Part shown: positions 52,238 to 62,405 of the stretch, piece after piece
Layout: the number at the start of each line of letters is the position of its first letter
How positions within the stretch are numbered: the first letter of the stretch is position 1
Assembly: GCA_977006965.1 (NCBI GenBank)
Contig: OZ345375.1
Coordinates: 1,612,001 to 1,676,000 of the forward strand
Length of the DNA stretch: 64,000 nucleotides
Source: Phymatolithon calcareum
Taxonomy: Eukaryota > Rhodophyta > Florideophyceae > Hapalidiales
Reading direction: 5' to 3'
The notes under the pieces: model-generated
Databases searched by the model: none
Told to the model about the DNA's origin: nothing
Seen by the model: only the letters and a program-made list of their open reading frames with translations
Program-made: the position numbers and the translations under genes

Positions 52238-53079
52238 GGCCGGGTTGTGATGCCGGCCTAGGCCAGTGGCTCGTCGGCTTGTTGATGGCGTCGGTCAGTT
52301 TCTTGTGCTCTCGTTCGGTCCATTTAGGTTTAAGGCGCACCGTGTGAGAGTGCCCATGTAGGTAATGCCACTTACTCCGTAGCATTCCACAACCAGACTA
52401 GGGGCTCTACGGGAATATATCAAAGAACCAGCACAAGAAGAGGGTCTGGTCCACTTTGCAGTTCAACCAAAGAAGTGGGCATGTCTACAGTGCCTAGTGT
52501 AATCATTGAGAGTGAAAAGATAAAGTTGGGGTTTATCTTGAAAAGGGGTGATCTCTGTCCGATGAGATGATGAGATGCTCTCTACTAAAACTACGAAGGG
52601 GGAACTGCTTAAGTAGGCTTCCCATTGCCTTCCAGCCATGGGGTTTGCTGGAAGCCTATTGCGTGCTTCCTGCTCGCAGAAACTATGTCCGAATTTAGGT
52701 CACCTATTCCTGCAGCTTCTGGCGCCACTGCATCATTGCGTGTCTACACTAGTCGTCAAAGGGATGTAATCTCGAAACAGAACGGAAACAACTGCGATTT
52801 CCAATTTTTTTGTTTTCCAGTACTTACGAACACTGAAGCTACTCACCAACGATGCAGACACGGCCTTTTTGGTAGACAGCCACAATTATCCCCAAGGTTC
52901 TCCAAAATGGAATGACCTTTTACCATCGAAATTCAGACCTGAAGTCATCTCTCTCCACTCATGCTTCTATTAAAAGTTTACGCTTTTGCAGCCCTAAGGA
53001 TCACAAAGTCAGATTTCAGCGTATTTAGTTTCGTTCTATTGAGGTGCCCGGTGCCCCCATGGCGAAAGATAACGCAGGG
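52238..53079. other. Gene-free stretch
   Basis: No gene or repeat I can support. The 96-codon frame at 52625-52915 has no domain. Confidence 0.35.
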
Positions 53080-53133
53080 GTTCGGTGGCGAAATGGAGTA
53101 AATCTTCAGATTTACTCCAATTCGTCACTGAAC
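53080..53133. repeat. Hairpin, 26-bp arms, 2-nt loop
   Basis: Arms 53080-53105 and 53108-53133 pair with three mismatches, centred on AAATCTTCAGATTT. Confidence 0.92.
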
Positions 53134-53220
53134 TCGTGCGTGAATCGCGTTTCACAGCTATTTTGTCACTCAAAAATGCGCTCATCCAACTAAGAGTATT
53201 CATGTAGCTTTCGCATCTAT

Positions 53221-53492
53221 TGTAACAAAGGCGCGAGTAATTGTCCTCTAAAGAAACACAATGTTTACGATTCCTGGCTGGTGAATACCTTCTCGTGCAC
53301 TTTGCTTCCCTCGGCTCCGAGAACTTCCCAGCCTAGTATCATTATATACTAGTCGAGGTACGCTAGAATTCGCAGAAGTCTGTCAGTCCGTCTAATCGGT
53401 TCGGACTTCGGAAATATGTCCGTCTAATCCGTCAGTCCATCTAATCGGACTTCGGACACGTAATTCTACTCGACCGTTAATGAGAATTGCAC
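53221..53492 (-). mobile_element. Probable LTR of a Ty3/gypsy element
   Basis: On the minus strand, directly after the integrase stop, the sequence starts TGTTACGCGTGC and may end GCGCCTTTGTTACA at 53221, giving TG...CA ends. It contains a TATA-like TATATAATGATAC. A tandem GTCCGTCTAATCG / GACTTCGG repeat lies at about 53384-53455. No second LTR identified. Confidence 0.5.
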
Positions 53493-53504
53493 GCGTAACA
53501 GATC

Positions 53505-54474
53505 TCACTCTGCTACATTCGCCCCTTTCTTGACGTTCGACGTCTTCGTCGAATCTTCATACTCCTTGATCAAATCCTGACAATTGTTAAGGTCTTTTCT
53601 TGGGATCCATATCCCCTCTGTGTCCGGGTCTCCATGGAACAATGTCAAGAAGTAAACTTGCCTCCCTTCCTTTTTCTTGTCCAGAATCCTTTCCAGTGCG
53701 TGTTCAACAGTCCCATCTGCGTCGATTACCACACCCAGAGGACCTTCCTCGCCTTCTCGTCTGATGTACGTCTTCAGCTTCGATACGTGAAAGACATCAT
53801 GCGCGCGCTTCATTGACGGCGGCAGCTCAGTGCAATACGTAACTAGTCCTAATACATCGAGAACAGAAAACGGCCCAAGGAATTTCGGTCTCCACTTCTT
53901 CGGTAAATCGGATCTGTTGAATGCACTCAGACTTTCCGATCGTAGCATGATTAGATCGCCCTTCTTGAATGATACATCCCGTCGTTTCAAATCAGCGTAG
54001 TACTTCTGCTTGGCTCTCGCAACTGCAAGATTATCCCTTGCAATTTTCCTGAACTTCTCCAATCGGTCTGCGTAGTCAGAGGCAGACTGGCACTTGGTAT
54101 TGCATAGGTAAAGACTTCTTGTAGTAGCCGTGTGTGGAATACGCCCGATGTCAACTTCGAACGGTGATAAACCTGTGCTTGAGTTCCGGGACGTGTTGTA
54201 CTCAAATTCGACTTGGCTGAGAACCTTGTCCCAGCTTTTTGGATCCTTCTGCACCACGCTACGGAACATATTGATCAATGTCCTGACCAATATCTCGGAT
54301 TGCCCATCCGTTTGAGGGTGATCCGTGGTTGACATATTCAAGCGAATATTTGTTACCTCCGTCAGCGACTTCCAATAGTTCGCGGTGAATTTCGGATCCC
54401 TATCGGAAATTATGGTCACCGGAATACCGTGCTTCGAGAATACATGATCTAGAAATATTTCAGGAGACTTGCGA
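53505..54474 (-). pseudogene. Ty3/gypsy integrase fragment
   Basis: The frame holds the integrase core after HGIPVTIISDRDPKFT (catalytic Asp), then the spacing to a Glu in DHPQTDGQSE, i.e. the second Asp and final Glu of the DDE triad. The GPY/F-type C-terminal domain follows (KKWRPKFLGPFSVLDVLG) and a chromodomain-like end (VEHALERILDKKKEGRQVYF). The zinc-binding N-terminus and the first Asp are missing, cut off near 54475 where an RT fragment begins on the other strand. Over 300 codons remain open, so the insertion is fairly young. Confidence 0.88.
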
Positions 54475-54718
54475 ATGGTTTGTGACTACAGAGCCTTAAA
54501 GAAGATCACTATCGCCGATTCGAATCATATTCCACTAATCAGTGAAGCCCGAGACCAAGTCGCCGGAGCAACGGTGTTCTCCCAAATAGACCTCATTGGG
54601 GCGTATCATCAGATCCGGATACGGGAGGATGATTGCGAAAAGACTGCAATACGGACAAGATTTGGTGCTTTCGAATGGCGCGTGTTATGTTTCGGTTTAA
54701 TGAATGCCCCCGCTGCAC
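54469..54718 (+). pseudogene. Ty3/gypsy reverse transcriptase fragment, opposite strand
   Basis: It codes for MRMVCDYRALKKITIADSNH, FSQIDLIGAYHQIRI and FEWRVLCFGLMNAPA, the N-terminal half of a gypsy RT. It is cut before the catalytic YxDD box at about 54718. There the sequence joins CAGATCTCACTCTGTTACA, which also occurs at the integrase/LTR junction near 53499. So the RT and integrase pieces are inverted relative to each other. Confidence 0.88.
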
Positions 54719-54979
54719 AGATCTCACTCTGTTACATCTATGGCGTATCGGTGTTCACCGAGCAAAGGCCCGTCACTTGCGGGATACTGTATGTAACAAA
54801 CCAAGGCACAAATGCGGTCACGTAAGGAACTTGTCCAGCCCCAATGGCAGTCTCAGATTTCATTCTGCCAAGAGATAGTTACTTTCTGACCCAGCAAGAA
54901 TCAGCTGCCCCACTTGCCCAACGCTGACAGAACAGAGCAATGTCATAACACCATGGGTGCTTCGAGGTCATTTTAGTAA

Positions 54980-55735
54980 GATGAAATTACTTACACACTC
55001 ACCAAGTTGGCCGTATTTACCATATACTCACTTTGCACAGGTGCATTTATGATCAACAGATTTACTGACAGTCCTCTTGCTCAGGTCCATCGTACTGGTT
55101 CGGTGGTAACAGTCTGCTCACACTTCTAGTACCGTAGTACAGAAACTGTAATTTCTGCTCAACAATCTGAGTGAAAACCTCAACCAGCGACCATTTAAGT
55201 AACAGTTTACAATGTCAAACAACTTTTCGAAGTTTAGCTTTACGCCGTGGGGCAGATTCACCTTCATCACCATACTCACCCTCACCCTCGTCAACCACTT
55301 CGAAAACAAGCTTTACCCCACGAGATGAATGGACTTTTTGCCAGCGACGCTAAAGACGTGTCTCTTTTTGAGACGAAAGCAGCTCTAAAATTCGTTCTAC
55401 TCATTTGCTGTTGTGCGGAGCAGAAAAACGCGCTTTAGTGCTATCTGCTACTCAAAATGGAGCTCTCCTGACCATAAATCCACCTGTAACTTCCGCCACA
55501 ATAAAAATTGAGGTCTTTTAAGGAAGTGCGAGAGCGTCAGAGCATATAACTGATCAATAAATTTCTTGATTTTTAGGCTCACGTAGAAAAAAGCTGCCCC
55601 TCGCCCCTGTAATGGACATATCATAAGTGCACCTGTGCAAAGTGAGTATACTAAAATACAGCAAACTTGGTGAGAATAAAGTATTTTCCTCTAACAAATA
55701 CGGCAAACTTGGTGAGTGTATAAGTAAATTCCGCA
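54980..55735. mobile_element. Non-autonomous TIR element
   Basis: The left end (ACACTCACCAAGTTGGCCGT then ATATACTCACTTTGCACAGG, 54980-55050) is repeated inverted at the right end (55617-55735), where part of the motif is present twice. The interior of about 560 bp has no transposase. This is the layout of a MITE-like DNA transposon. I could not fix the target duplication. Confidence 0.7.
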
Positions 55736-55889
55736 AAATTTATTACGAGGACATGTTCATCACATACCAGACATAAGCGAAGAGCGGCCCTTTTGTGGGT
55801 AGCGCATGAGGAAGCATTGCTGATATAATTGTATGACTGTGGGGCTTTTAAAAACAAACTTGTCTAAAAACTAAAATTTATTTCGTGCG

Positions 55890-56510
55890 CTACTCTCTCT
55901 GCTTTAGCTCCTCGTCGCAAGTAGCATATCTTTCATCGCAGGCGGTGAGGTTGATTATCATGGACTGAGGGGCTTTGCCAATGTGCTTTCGCTTCGCCTC
56001 GACAATGTCGAGGATGTGCGGCCTACCGCACGTCTGCGAGAAGTGACCAGTGTTTCCGCACGAGAAGCCGTGACGGGCCGTCACTTCGGATGGAAAGTAG
56101 GGCTTCTTGTGGTTGTGGCCCGGCTTGGCGACAAGATCAAACGGCGCCAAATCATCCTGTACTAGGTATTCACCAGTGACTGCAACACACGTGATGCTGC
56201 CCCCGTGTTGCGTGTCCCACGTTCTCAACAGTTATACGTCCCCGAACTAGTGCTTGTTCCACGGGTTAAACGAGACCCGATGCTGTACCAAGCGCCTAGA
56301 AGCGTACAAAGGTACAGCGACAACGTGGCTACATAGCTGCTGGTGCTCTTCAAAGTGGCGGCAAGAGCATGTAGCGCGGTAGTCGCTGATACTTGTCACA
56401 TCGAATGGTGTCACTTCGCTGCGAACAACACAGCTCAGCGTGCCACTTTCGATGACCTCCGGCTCCACAAGCAGCTTCTGTACTGGCATATTGGGTTTGT
56501 ATCTAGGGTT
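55890..56510 (-). pseudogene. Mutator-like transposase remnant (SWIM + zinc knuckle)
   Basis: Two minus frames separated by a stop. The upstream one has a SWIM zinc finger (CSCRHFEEHQQLCSHVVAV, CxCx(n)CxH) and the downstream one a CCHC-like knuckle (CGNTGHFSQTCGRPH). This order (SWIM, then knuckle) is typical of the end of MULE transposases. The catalytic core is absent; upstream a SINE has inserted (56545-56629). Confidence 0.7.
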
Positions 56511-56544
56511 AGCTAGTGCATAGCATAACAAGTAGTAGTTCTGG

Positions 56545-56629
56545 ATCCATATCAGGAGCATATAGAGGACCCCTAGATGTTGAATAACGTACGCTTTGTA
56601 TAATTCGAATAACCTGCAATAAAACAAAC
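56545..56629 (+). mobile_element. tRNA-derived SINE, copy A3 (5'-truncated)
   Basis: Plus orientation. Body AGGACCCCTAGATGTTGAAT and tail AAAACAAACAAAC match copies A1 and A2. Flanking near-duplications ACAAGTAGTAGTTCTGG (about 56528-56544) and ACAAGTAGTGATTCTGG (about 56630-56647) differ at two bases. Confidence 0.85.
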
Positions 56630-56756
56630 AAACAAGTAGTGATTCTGGCAAGGGGTGCCGATATAGCGAATTTTTCCCAACTTTTCGGTACAGCAAGTCT
56701 ATTAGCGAGTTTCCTCATTTATTATCTTATGTACGACTTTCACCACAGATGAGCTA

Positions 56757-59064
56757 CTACGATGTAATTTCAAAAATTTCCCTCACTCGCTCACGAAACA
56801 TGTTTGCATAAACCTCATCCGCCGTCGTCTTCGCCTTAAGAACCTTCACTCTTTTCGACCCATACCGCTCTTCCAGGTCCTCCCGCACCAAATCATCCTC
56901 CTGTACATCCATTAAAATGAACAAGTCCACCACAAACGCCACCACGCAGTTCGACACTACCAAATTATTCGCCACAAAGCTAGCGATGAAGAACAACTTT
57001 GTCCAGTCCCCATACTTGGCAGTCGATGCAATTGCCTCCGCGACCTCAATGAGATATCCCACAATAACAGCCGAAAACAGAGTGCGCCACCCGGATGCCA
57101 TATCATTAAAGTTAAGTGCCCAATAATCATTCCCCACATACGCGTCCACCAGCCTGTTGTTTACAGGATTCAATGCGGGGTTAGACGCGTAGATGAGACC
57201 ACCGAAGAACTCCACGCCTGCCGCAGCGAACATATAGAGCGATTAGAAGAAGAACGAAAATAGCGGTACCGAGGCGGGGATGAGGATCGAAAATACCTGC
57301 ACAATCCGCCTGAACCGTGGTACATCCGCCAGTACCGCAAACAGACGCAGACAACGTAAGGCAACGAGATAACGAACTATCTCTGGATCGTTCCTCGAGA
57401 ACGGGTACAATACGTAGACGGCACCGAAGAGTAAAAGCCAGGTGACGGCAAAGTCAAAGCGGTTTCCGACATCCTTCCAAAATCGGTTGAAGCCCTGACT
57501 GGCAACCTTGAAGACCATTTCGATAATATAAATAAAAGAAAAACCGCATTCTACGAGAGCGAAAAATTCCACGCTCGAGGGTGATTCTTCGACTCTCAGG
57601 TCCTTGGTAGTCTCGAACAATATGATGGCTACATTCAGCAGCATGATAATACCCATATGATAGTTTAGCGCATCAGAGCGTACATAAGATGCCACGGACT
57701 GCCAAAACGAGGTGTTGTACAACTCTGGGAAGAATTTTTCGACCGGAGATACACTCTCCAGCTCGATGACAAATTTCAGTTGGAGAACTTCGATGATGTC
57801 GAGGAACTCGTTACGGCTGATCACACTGTCAGAGTTATCATCCAAAGCGGTGAAGATGAGATTGGCACGCTCATCGTCTACATCGCTTAACTTCTTGTTC
57901 TTCCGTAACTCGCCAAACATAAGCTGTAAGTCGGACAATTGGCAATTGTTACTGTCGCCTACAAGCTCGTCGTATGCCAGACCAAGGCTTTCGCGACGTG
58001 CATGAAGTTTGTCAATGACGAGTTCCTCAATATGACTTGTGTAAGCGTTATACACTACGGCAAGTAGGACGTTGAAGAAGAGAAACACGCCAATTAGGAT
58101 GAAAAAGCAGAAAGAGAATCGCACTTGCGCGTGACACCTTCAGCACACCCATGATCTGCATCGGCCAATCTGCCGTCGTCAACAACGTGAACGTGGAGTA
58201 CAGACCGACGGCAAGGTTTCCGAAATACCTATCCGCGGCCGGAACATCATGGAACATGAGTGTGACAAACCAGCCGAATACAAGTCCAAATAAAGTCACA
58301 ATTGACACGACGTCTCCAAATGGACCCACAATCGCCACGACGCCCATTGTACATTCGCGAAGTGAATGCCAGTAGAACAACGGGAGCAAGGCACGCAGAT
58401 AGGGTGCGAAACGGAACGGCGGGAAGCCGGAATGCCAGGAAACCCATCCCAAATCCAGCACGAGGAGGGCGAGAAGAGCACGAAGCCATCGGGTCCGGAA
58501 GTGAAGATCCGACATTGGCAATTTGAACATGTCATATGCCGCGAAAAAAATCAGCACGGAGATAAGAACTGCGTTGATGAGTCCAGACCATAGCGGAGGC
58601 AGATACGGTACACCGGAAAGGAAAAGATCTGAGCCGTCCGGGGACACACAGACGCGTGTGGATGAGCACCATGAGGGAAGTTCGAAAAAGGAGAGAAGTA
58701 CAAGTAGAACGGTGGCAAGTTGACGGAATGGCGCACCGTGTTCAAAGAAGAGATACGCTCGACGATTAGCGCGGGTGTGGGGAAGTTTGAAGAAGTTGGG
58801 AACTCGAGCGCCGCGCATGGTTTCGTCTACGATCCAGGCGGCCACTGCGTATCCAGGGAGGATGGCATCATCGTCATTATCGTCGACCGCTTTGTGGGTA
58901 ATTGGCAGTAGTGGAGTGGTCTCTTCGGGATACTCGGATATTCGAGGGGCCTCCTCCAACTCTTCGAAAGCAGGGATGGTTTCCTCCGCCTCTCCTGCTT
59001 CCGCTGCGAGCTCATGCTCCACCACTTCCTGGGTCGGAGCTGGCGTCTCCTCCTCCGGCGTCAT
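56757..59064 (-). pseudogene. Two-pore channel, inactivated tandem copy
   Basis: This second copy of the channel at 48176-50482 keeps most of the sequence but has at least two breaks. Near 58105 a single-base gain (GAAAAAGCAG versus GAAAAACAA in the intact copy) shifts the frame in the S6 region of repeat I. Near 57242 a TTA Leu codon in the FFFLSLYVF segment has become TAA. The result is three separate frames of 338, 293 and 158 codons. One block after TMDLEGADTN has diverged more strongly (KDLRVEESPSSVEF). The first frame keeps its start and upstream flank, so a truncated product could still be made, but a working channel is not expected. Confidence 0.92.
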
Positions 59065-59289
59065 TGCGGCAGCAGGCGCACTGATGCGAAGCTAAGGATA
59101 AGGGAATGGGGCGCAGAGTATGAGGGCGATGTTATAGTCGTTGCCATTGAGCGTTAACGGCAAATGATGCAGTATTTTTGTCCATGGACATTTCCGTACC
59201 TGTTCCGTGATGAGTGGCGTGCGATAAAGAAAAATTAGATCGAGATTTTCGAAAAAACTGTTTCTTGTGTCCAAGGCGCGGCCTTGTCT

Positions 59290-59928
59290 GTTACATATCA
59301 GCCTTGTCCGCTGGTTCACCGTTAGTTATACTGAAGTGTGGTCCCCTCTGCTCAAGTACCTATTGTTTGTTTGTTTATTGCATGATATTCGAGCTACGCT
59401 AAGGTAGCTCACATCTAGGGGGCCTCTAAGATGTTCATGAGCTGGATCCATTCTGGGTACTCGCGTAACTGCTTCCCGCGAGTACTGCGGCACACCACTA
59501 CACGGCGAAATCCGTGTGCCCTTCGCGGAACGTAATTCAATTCTTGTTTGGGACAGGACTCGAACCGGCGACCTCACATTCCTTCCTGTATCATACCGAA
59601 ACATGCGCACAGGTGCGCGGAGGCAGTTTTACCACTATACCACAGGTGGCAAGTACCTATTGCAAACCGCTGAGGTAGCAACTAGACAACAGCATGTAGA
59701 GGCGTACCTTCGGATACGTGCATTCGTCCCGTGGCCCCCTATAAAACCAAAACAAACACATAAACAACAATTGCCCTCATCACTTTCGCCTCTCTCATAT
59801 ACAGAGCTTAGCAACCGTCCAGAGTAGTCAATCAACAAAGACAAAATAGAAACGGATACAAATCGATTAGAGTCAGCCTTTCCATTTCCTGTCGAGATGG
59901 CTAGATCGTGTAGTCAATATCTCAACAG
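59290..59928. mobile_element. Insertion in TPC copy B flank, perhaps a solo LTR with nested SINE
   Basis: The intact copy runs from GGGGCCGTCTG straight into CGCCCTGGATTTTTCG (about 50686-50711), while here these are about 640 bp apart. The inserted DNA starts TGTTACATATCAG and ends ATATCTCAACA, TG...CA-type ends, and contains a TATA-like CCCTATAAAACC at about 59739. This fits a solo LTR. A SINE (59366-59649) lies inside it. The insertion is firm; the LTR reading is tentative. Confidence 0.6.
59366..59649 (-). mobile_element. tRNA-derived SINE, full-length copy A2
   Basis: Exact 13-bp target duplications CAAGTACCTATTG lie at 59353-59365 and 59650-59662. On the minus strand the element starts GCCACCTGTGG and has a Pol III A box TGGTATAGTGGT (rc of 59631-59642). 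The B box GGTTCGAGTCC follows (rc of 59556-59566). It ends in (AAAC)n. The A-B distance of about 65 nt is longer than in a plain tRNA gene, and a GCGCACCTGTGCGC hairpin lies between. The A-box region resembles Gly/Glu tRNAs. Confidence 0.92.
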
Positions 59929-60285
59929 CGTCCGCCCTGGATTTTTCGATGACATACTGTAAAGACGAAAGCATGTTCCACGGGACGATCTTCAAGGTGC
60001 ATGTCCGATCCTGGCCATTGTTAGAAGGTAAAGAGAGGACGTCGACCAGAGAAATATTATCTTTGGGACACGTGAGGCCCTTTCTATGAACCATTCTTGA
60101 ACGATGATCAGTTGAAATGCAGGGTGCGTGCAATTTCTGGACATGTTATGTACTGTCGGGATTTTCAAAATTCATCCTGACTCAACAGCAGTCATATAGT
60201 CCATTAGCCTCATTGAATGCTTGATACCTTTCTTTTGTCAGATCGCAGCAAGCAAGCGTACGATGAGATATGAAGCCGTGGAATC

Positions 60286-61408
60286 TCTTCTGGTCCTACA
60301 GTACTGGAATAATAACAGGCCTGACATGATGTGAAATATGTCCAACTCCAGCATCCAAGAACAATCTTCTCGTTGTAACACGAAACAGTGTACGAAGACG
60401 GCTTCAACATATTCCATGGGTCGAGCGAGGAAGCTCAATCGCTCTGAAAAGATCAAAAAGTCATTGCAATACATCGCATGAGCCGCACAGAGGGCGTTCT
60501 TGAACGTCCATCAGCTGCCAGGAACTGACAGAAAAGCATAGTGCACATTTTGAAGTCTAGTTTCTTGGATGATGCTTTCAAATCTGTGATCCTACGGGAG
60601 AGAGGGAGAAAAGGAAGACGCTTCACAACGTTCATTGCAGCATTTCGTCCGCGGCATAAACAAATCACTACGATAACACTTTTGTGTCGACTCAACCCTT
60701 GTGCTGAGAAATATCGAGATCGTTTTCTATACAGTATTACTAGAAGTATTTAAATACTAAAGTTTCTGTAAAGCAGATGCAATTCCAATCTGGTACCGCA
60801 GAGTACAATTACCTCCTCCAGTCGTGTTCTGCACGAATGTGCGTCTTCGGGCGCGTTTTGCTCCTCACGGCAATAGATCTTGCAAGTTTTTCGATGCATC
60901 GATTTCCTTCACCATACTGCACGCCAGGAGAAGGCGGAATGCGTTGTGTCGGGGAGCTATGTGATGCAGACTGTCTTCTCCGGTGCAGGCAGGAGCGCAG
61001 CCCGTGCCATCTGTCTAACTTCTTGTGTCGTCGTTACAATGCATTTGGGTCGCGTGCGTCCTACACAGGATGCAAATTGGGAAAGTTCCTGGCGAGCAGT
61101 CAGCTTTCGGCCAGAATTGAGCAAGGGATCATACTCCTTACTATTATCGCACGAGTCAGAAGGATTCGAGTCAAAAAATGTGCGCAATCTCCAAGGCGGT
61201 AATAAGCAGTCCGGATATCACCGGCATGAATCTAGCTTCTTCGCCAGTAAGATTCTGACTTGTATAACTACAACGTCAAGCCTCCATCAGAGTTGAACAT
61301 CAGAGATTATTAGGGTGCAAGATGCTGCTGATCGACGCAAGTCCACCTTTATCTTCAGAGCTGCTTCAAGCAGAAGTGTTTTGTAATGGCCTGATCTACA
61401 AGGGACAC
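60286..61408. other. Gene-free stretch, one weak candidate frame
   Basis: A plus frame at 60880-61296 (138 codons) has protein-like composition (GAGRSAARAICLTSCVVVTM) but no domain, and a second plus frame overlaps it. I leave it uncalled. Confidence 0.3.
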
Positions 61409-61422
61409 GACTTCAGTGTAAT

Positions 61423-62405
61423 TTTTTTTTTTGAATTTTGAATTTATTAAACGCCCTCAGAAACACTCATAAGACTGTAAGGGAGATGCGTTTCAGATGC
61501 TACTACCTTGGTAGCTCCGTTAAAGCCCGCAAAAGCTCGTTGATATCGTCGTAGCCCTAGCTGCAAAAACCCTCCTCCAGAGAAGGTGGAGGGAAAAGCT
61601 TAGAGTCCACTTGTCCTGTTCGTAGGAATCTCAGCGTCGCCGTTCTATTTTGTCTTGGTCTATTCCATGTCGTCATAAAAGACGATTGTGAGGAATAGTA
61701 CTTTGCCAAGTGCCTTTTCAGTCTCACTAGTCTCCTCTTCTGTTAGTCGATATCTTTGAAGGTACACTTCGAGATTGTTCATGAGAGTTGGTACGATTTC
61801 ACCGAATTTGTCTTCCAGAAGTGTAGTACTCAATGGGGGAAAACGTCCGAATGCCCATTTAATCGCCAATTGGCGGTGACGTGCTTTCGGTAGTCGGATG
61901 ATGGCGGGAGTAGACCCGGGAATATCATAAGGAATATTCCTCTTTCTGCTCGCCTCCAAGCCTTCTCCTTCGTCTTTAAAGAGCAGGTCCCTCAACGATT
62001 TTGCTGAAACTCGCTGCTTGAGATAGGTTAGTGCCGTCTCGAATAGGTCGTGATGTAACATTGATGATATGTCACGACACACCCATTGCAATTCCTCAAC
62101 GTCTCTTTCCTCTCTTGGGACTGCGAGCAAGCCCATTTTCCTTGTTCTGGCTCGTTCAAACATTCGTAACGCTAGAACTAATCTTCTGTCTTCCGCATTA
62201 TGTATGCGACAGAGAAGACGAAGTCTCGCGGTTCGATTTTTTGCGATTGGACCAAATACTTGTCCAAAAAAAGTCTTCTCCACGTCTGCAATAGCTGTTT
62301 GAACTCTTGTCGTCCATGGCGTCAGGTGCATGGCATATTCCCATCTTGGCTGTATCAAGGCCTTGTACATCTTGATTGCTTTTAAGGGGCTGAGTCCCCG
62401 GGCAG
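61423..62405 (-). mobile_element. 5'-truncated LINE with 14-bp target-site duplication
   Basis: Exact duplications GACTTCAGTGTAAT lie at 61409-61422 and 62406-62419, flush with a T-run (poly(A) on minus) at the left. Inside, the minus frame 61660-62370 gives 236 residues of the ORF2 C-terminus: YKALIQPRWEYAMHLTPWT, RLLCRIHNAEDRRLVLALRM, RKRNIPYDIPGSTPAIIRLP and KARHRQLAIKWAFGRFPPLS. The RT core is missing through 5' truncation, not decay; what remains is open throughout, so the copy is young. Confidence 0.93.

Larger units (their letters stand above)
56720..60285. repeat. Segmental duplication, TPC unit B
   Basis: Direct copy of 48145-51065. It is longer because about 640 bp (59290-59928) was inserted into the 5' flank after duplication. 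Confidence 0.88.

Noticed and set aside
57243-58124. Treating the three frames of TPC copy B as separate genes or exons
   Set aside because: Alignment with the intact copy shows one frameshift and one stop, with no splice signals at the breaks.
59556-59642. A functional tRNA gene
   Set aside because: A and B boxes are too far apart, no full cloverleaf is visible, and exact target duplications show a retroposed SINE.
60880-61296. 138-codon plus frame
   Set aside because: Reasonable composition but no domain, and another frame overlaps it on the same strand. Kept only as a note.
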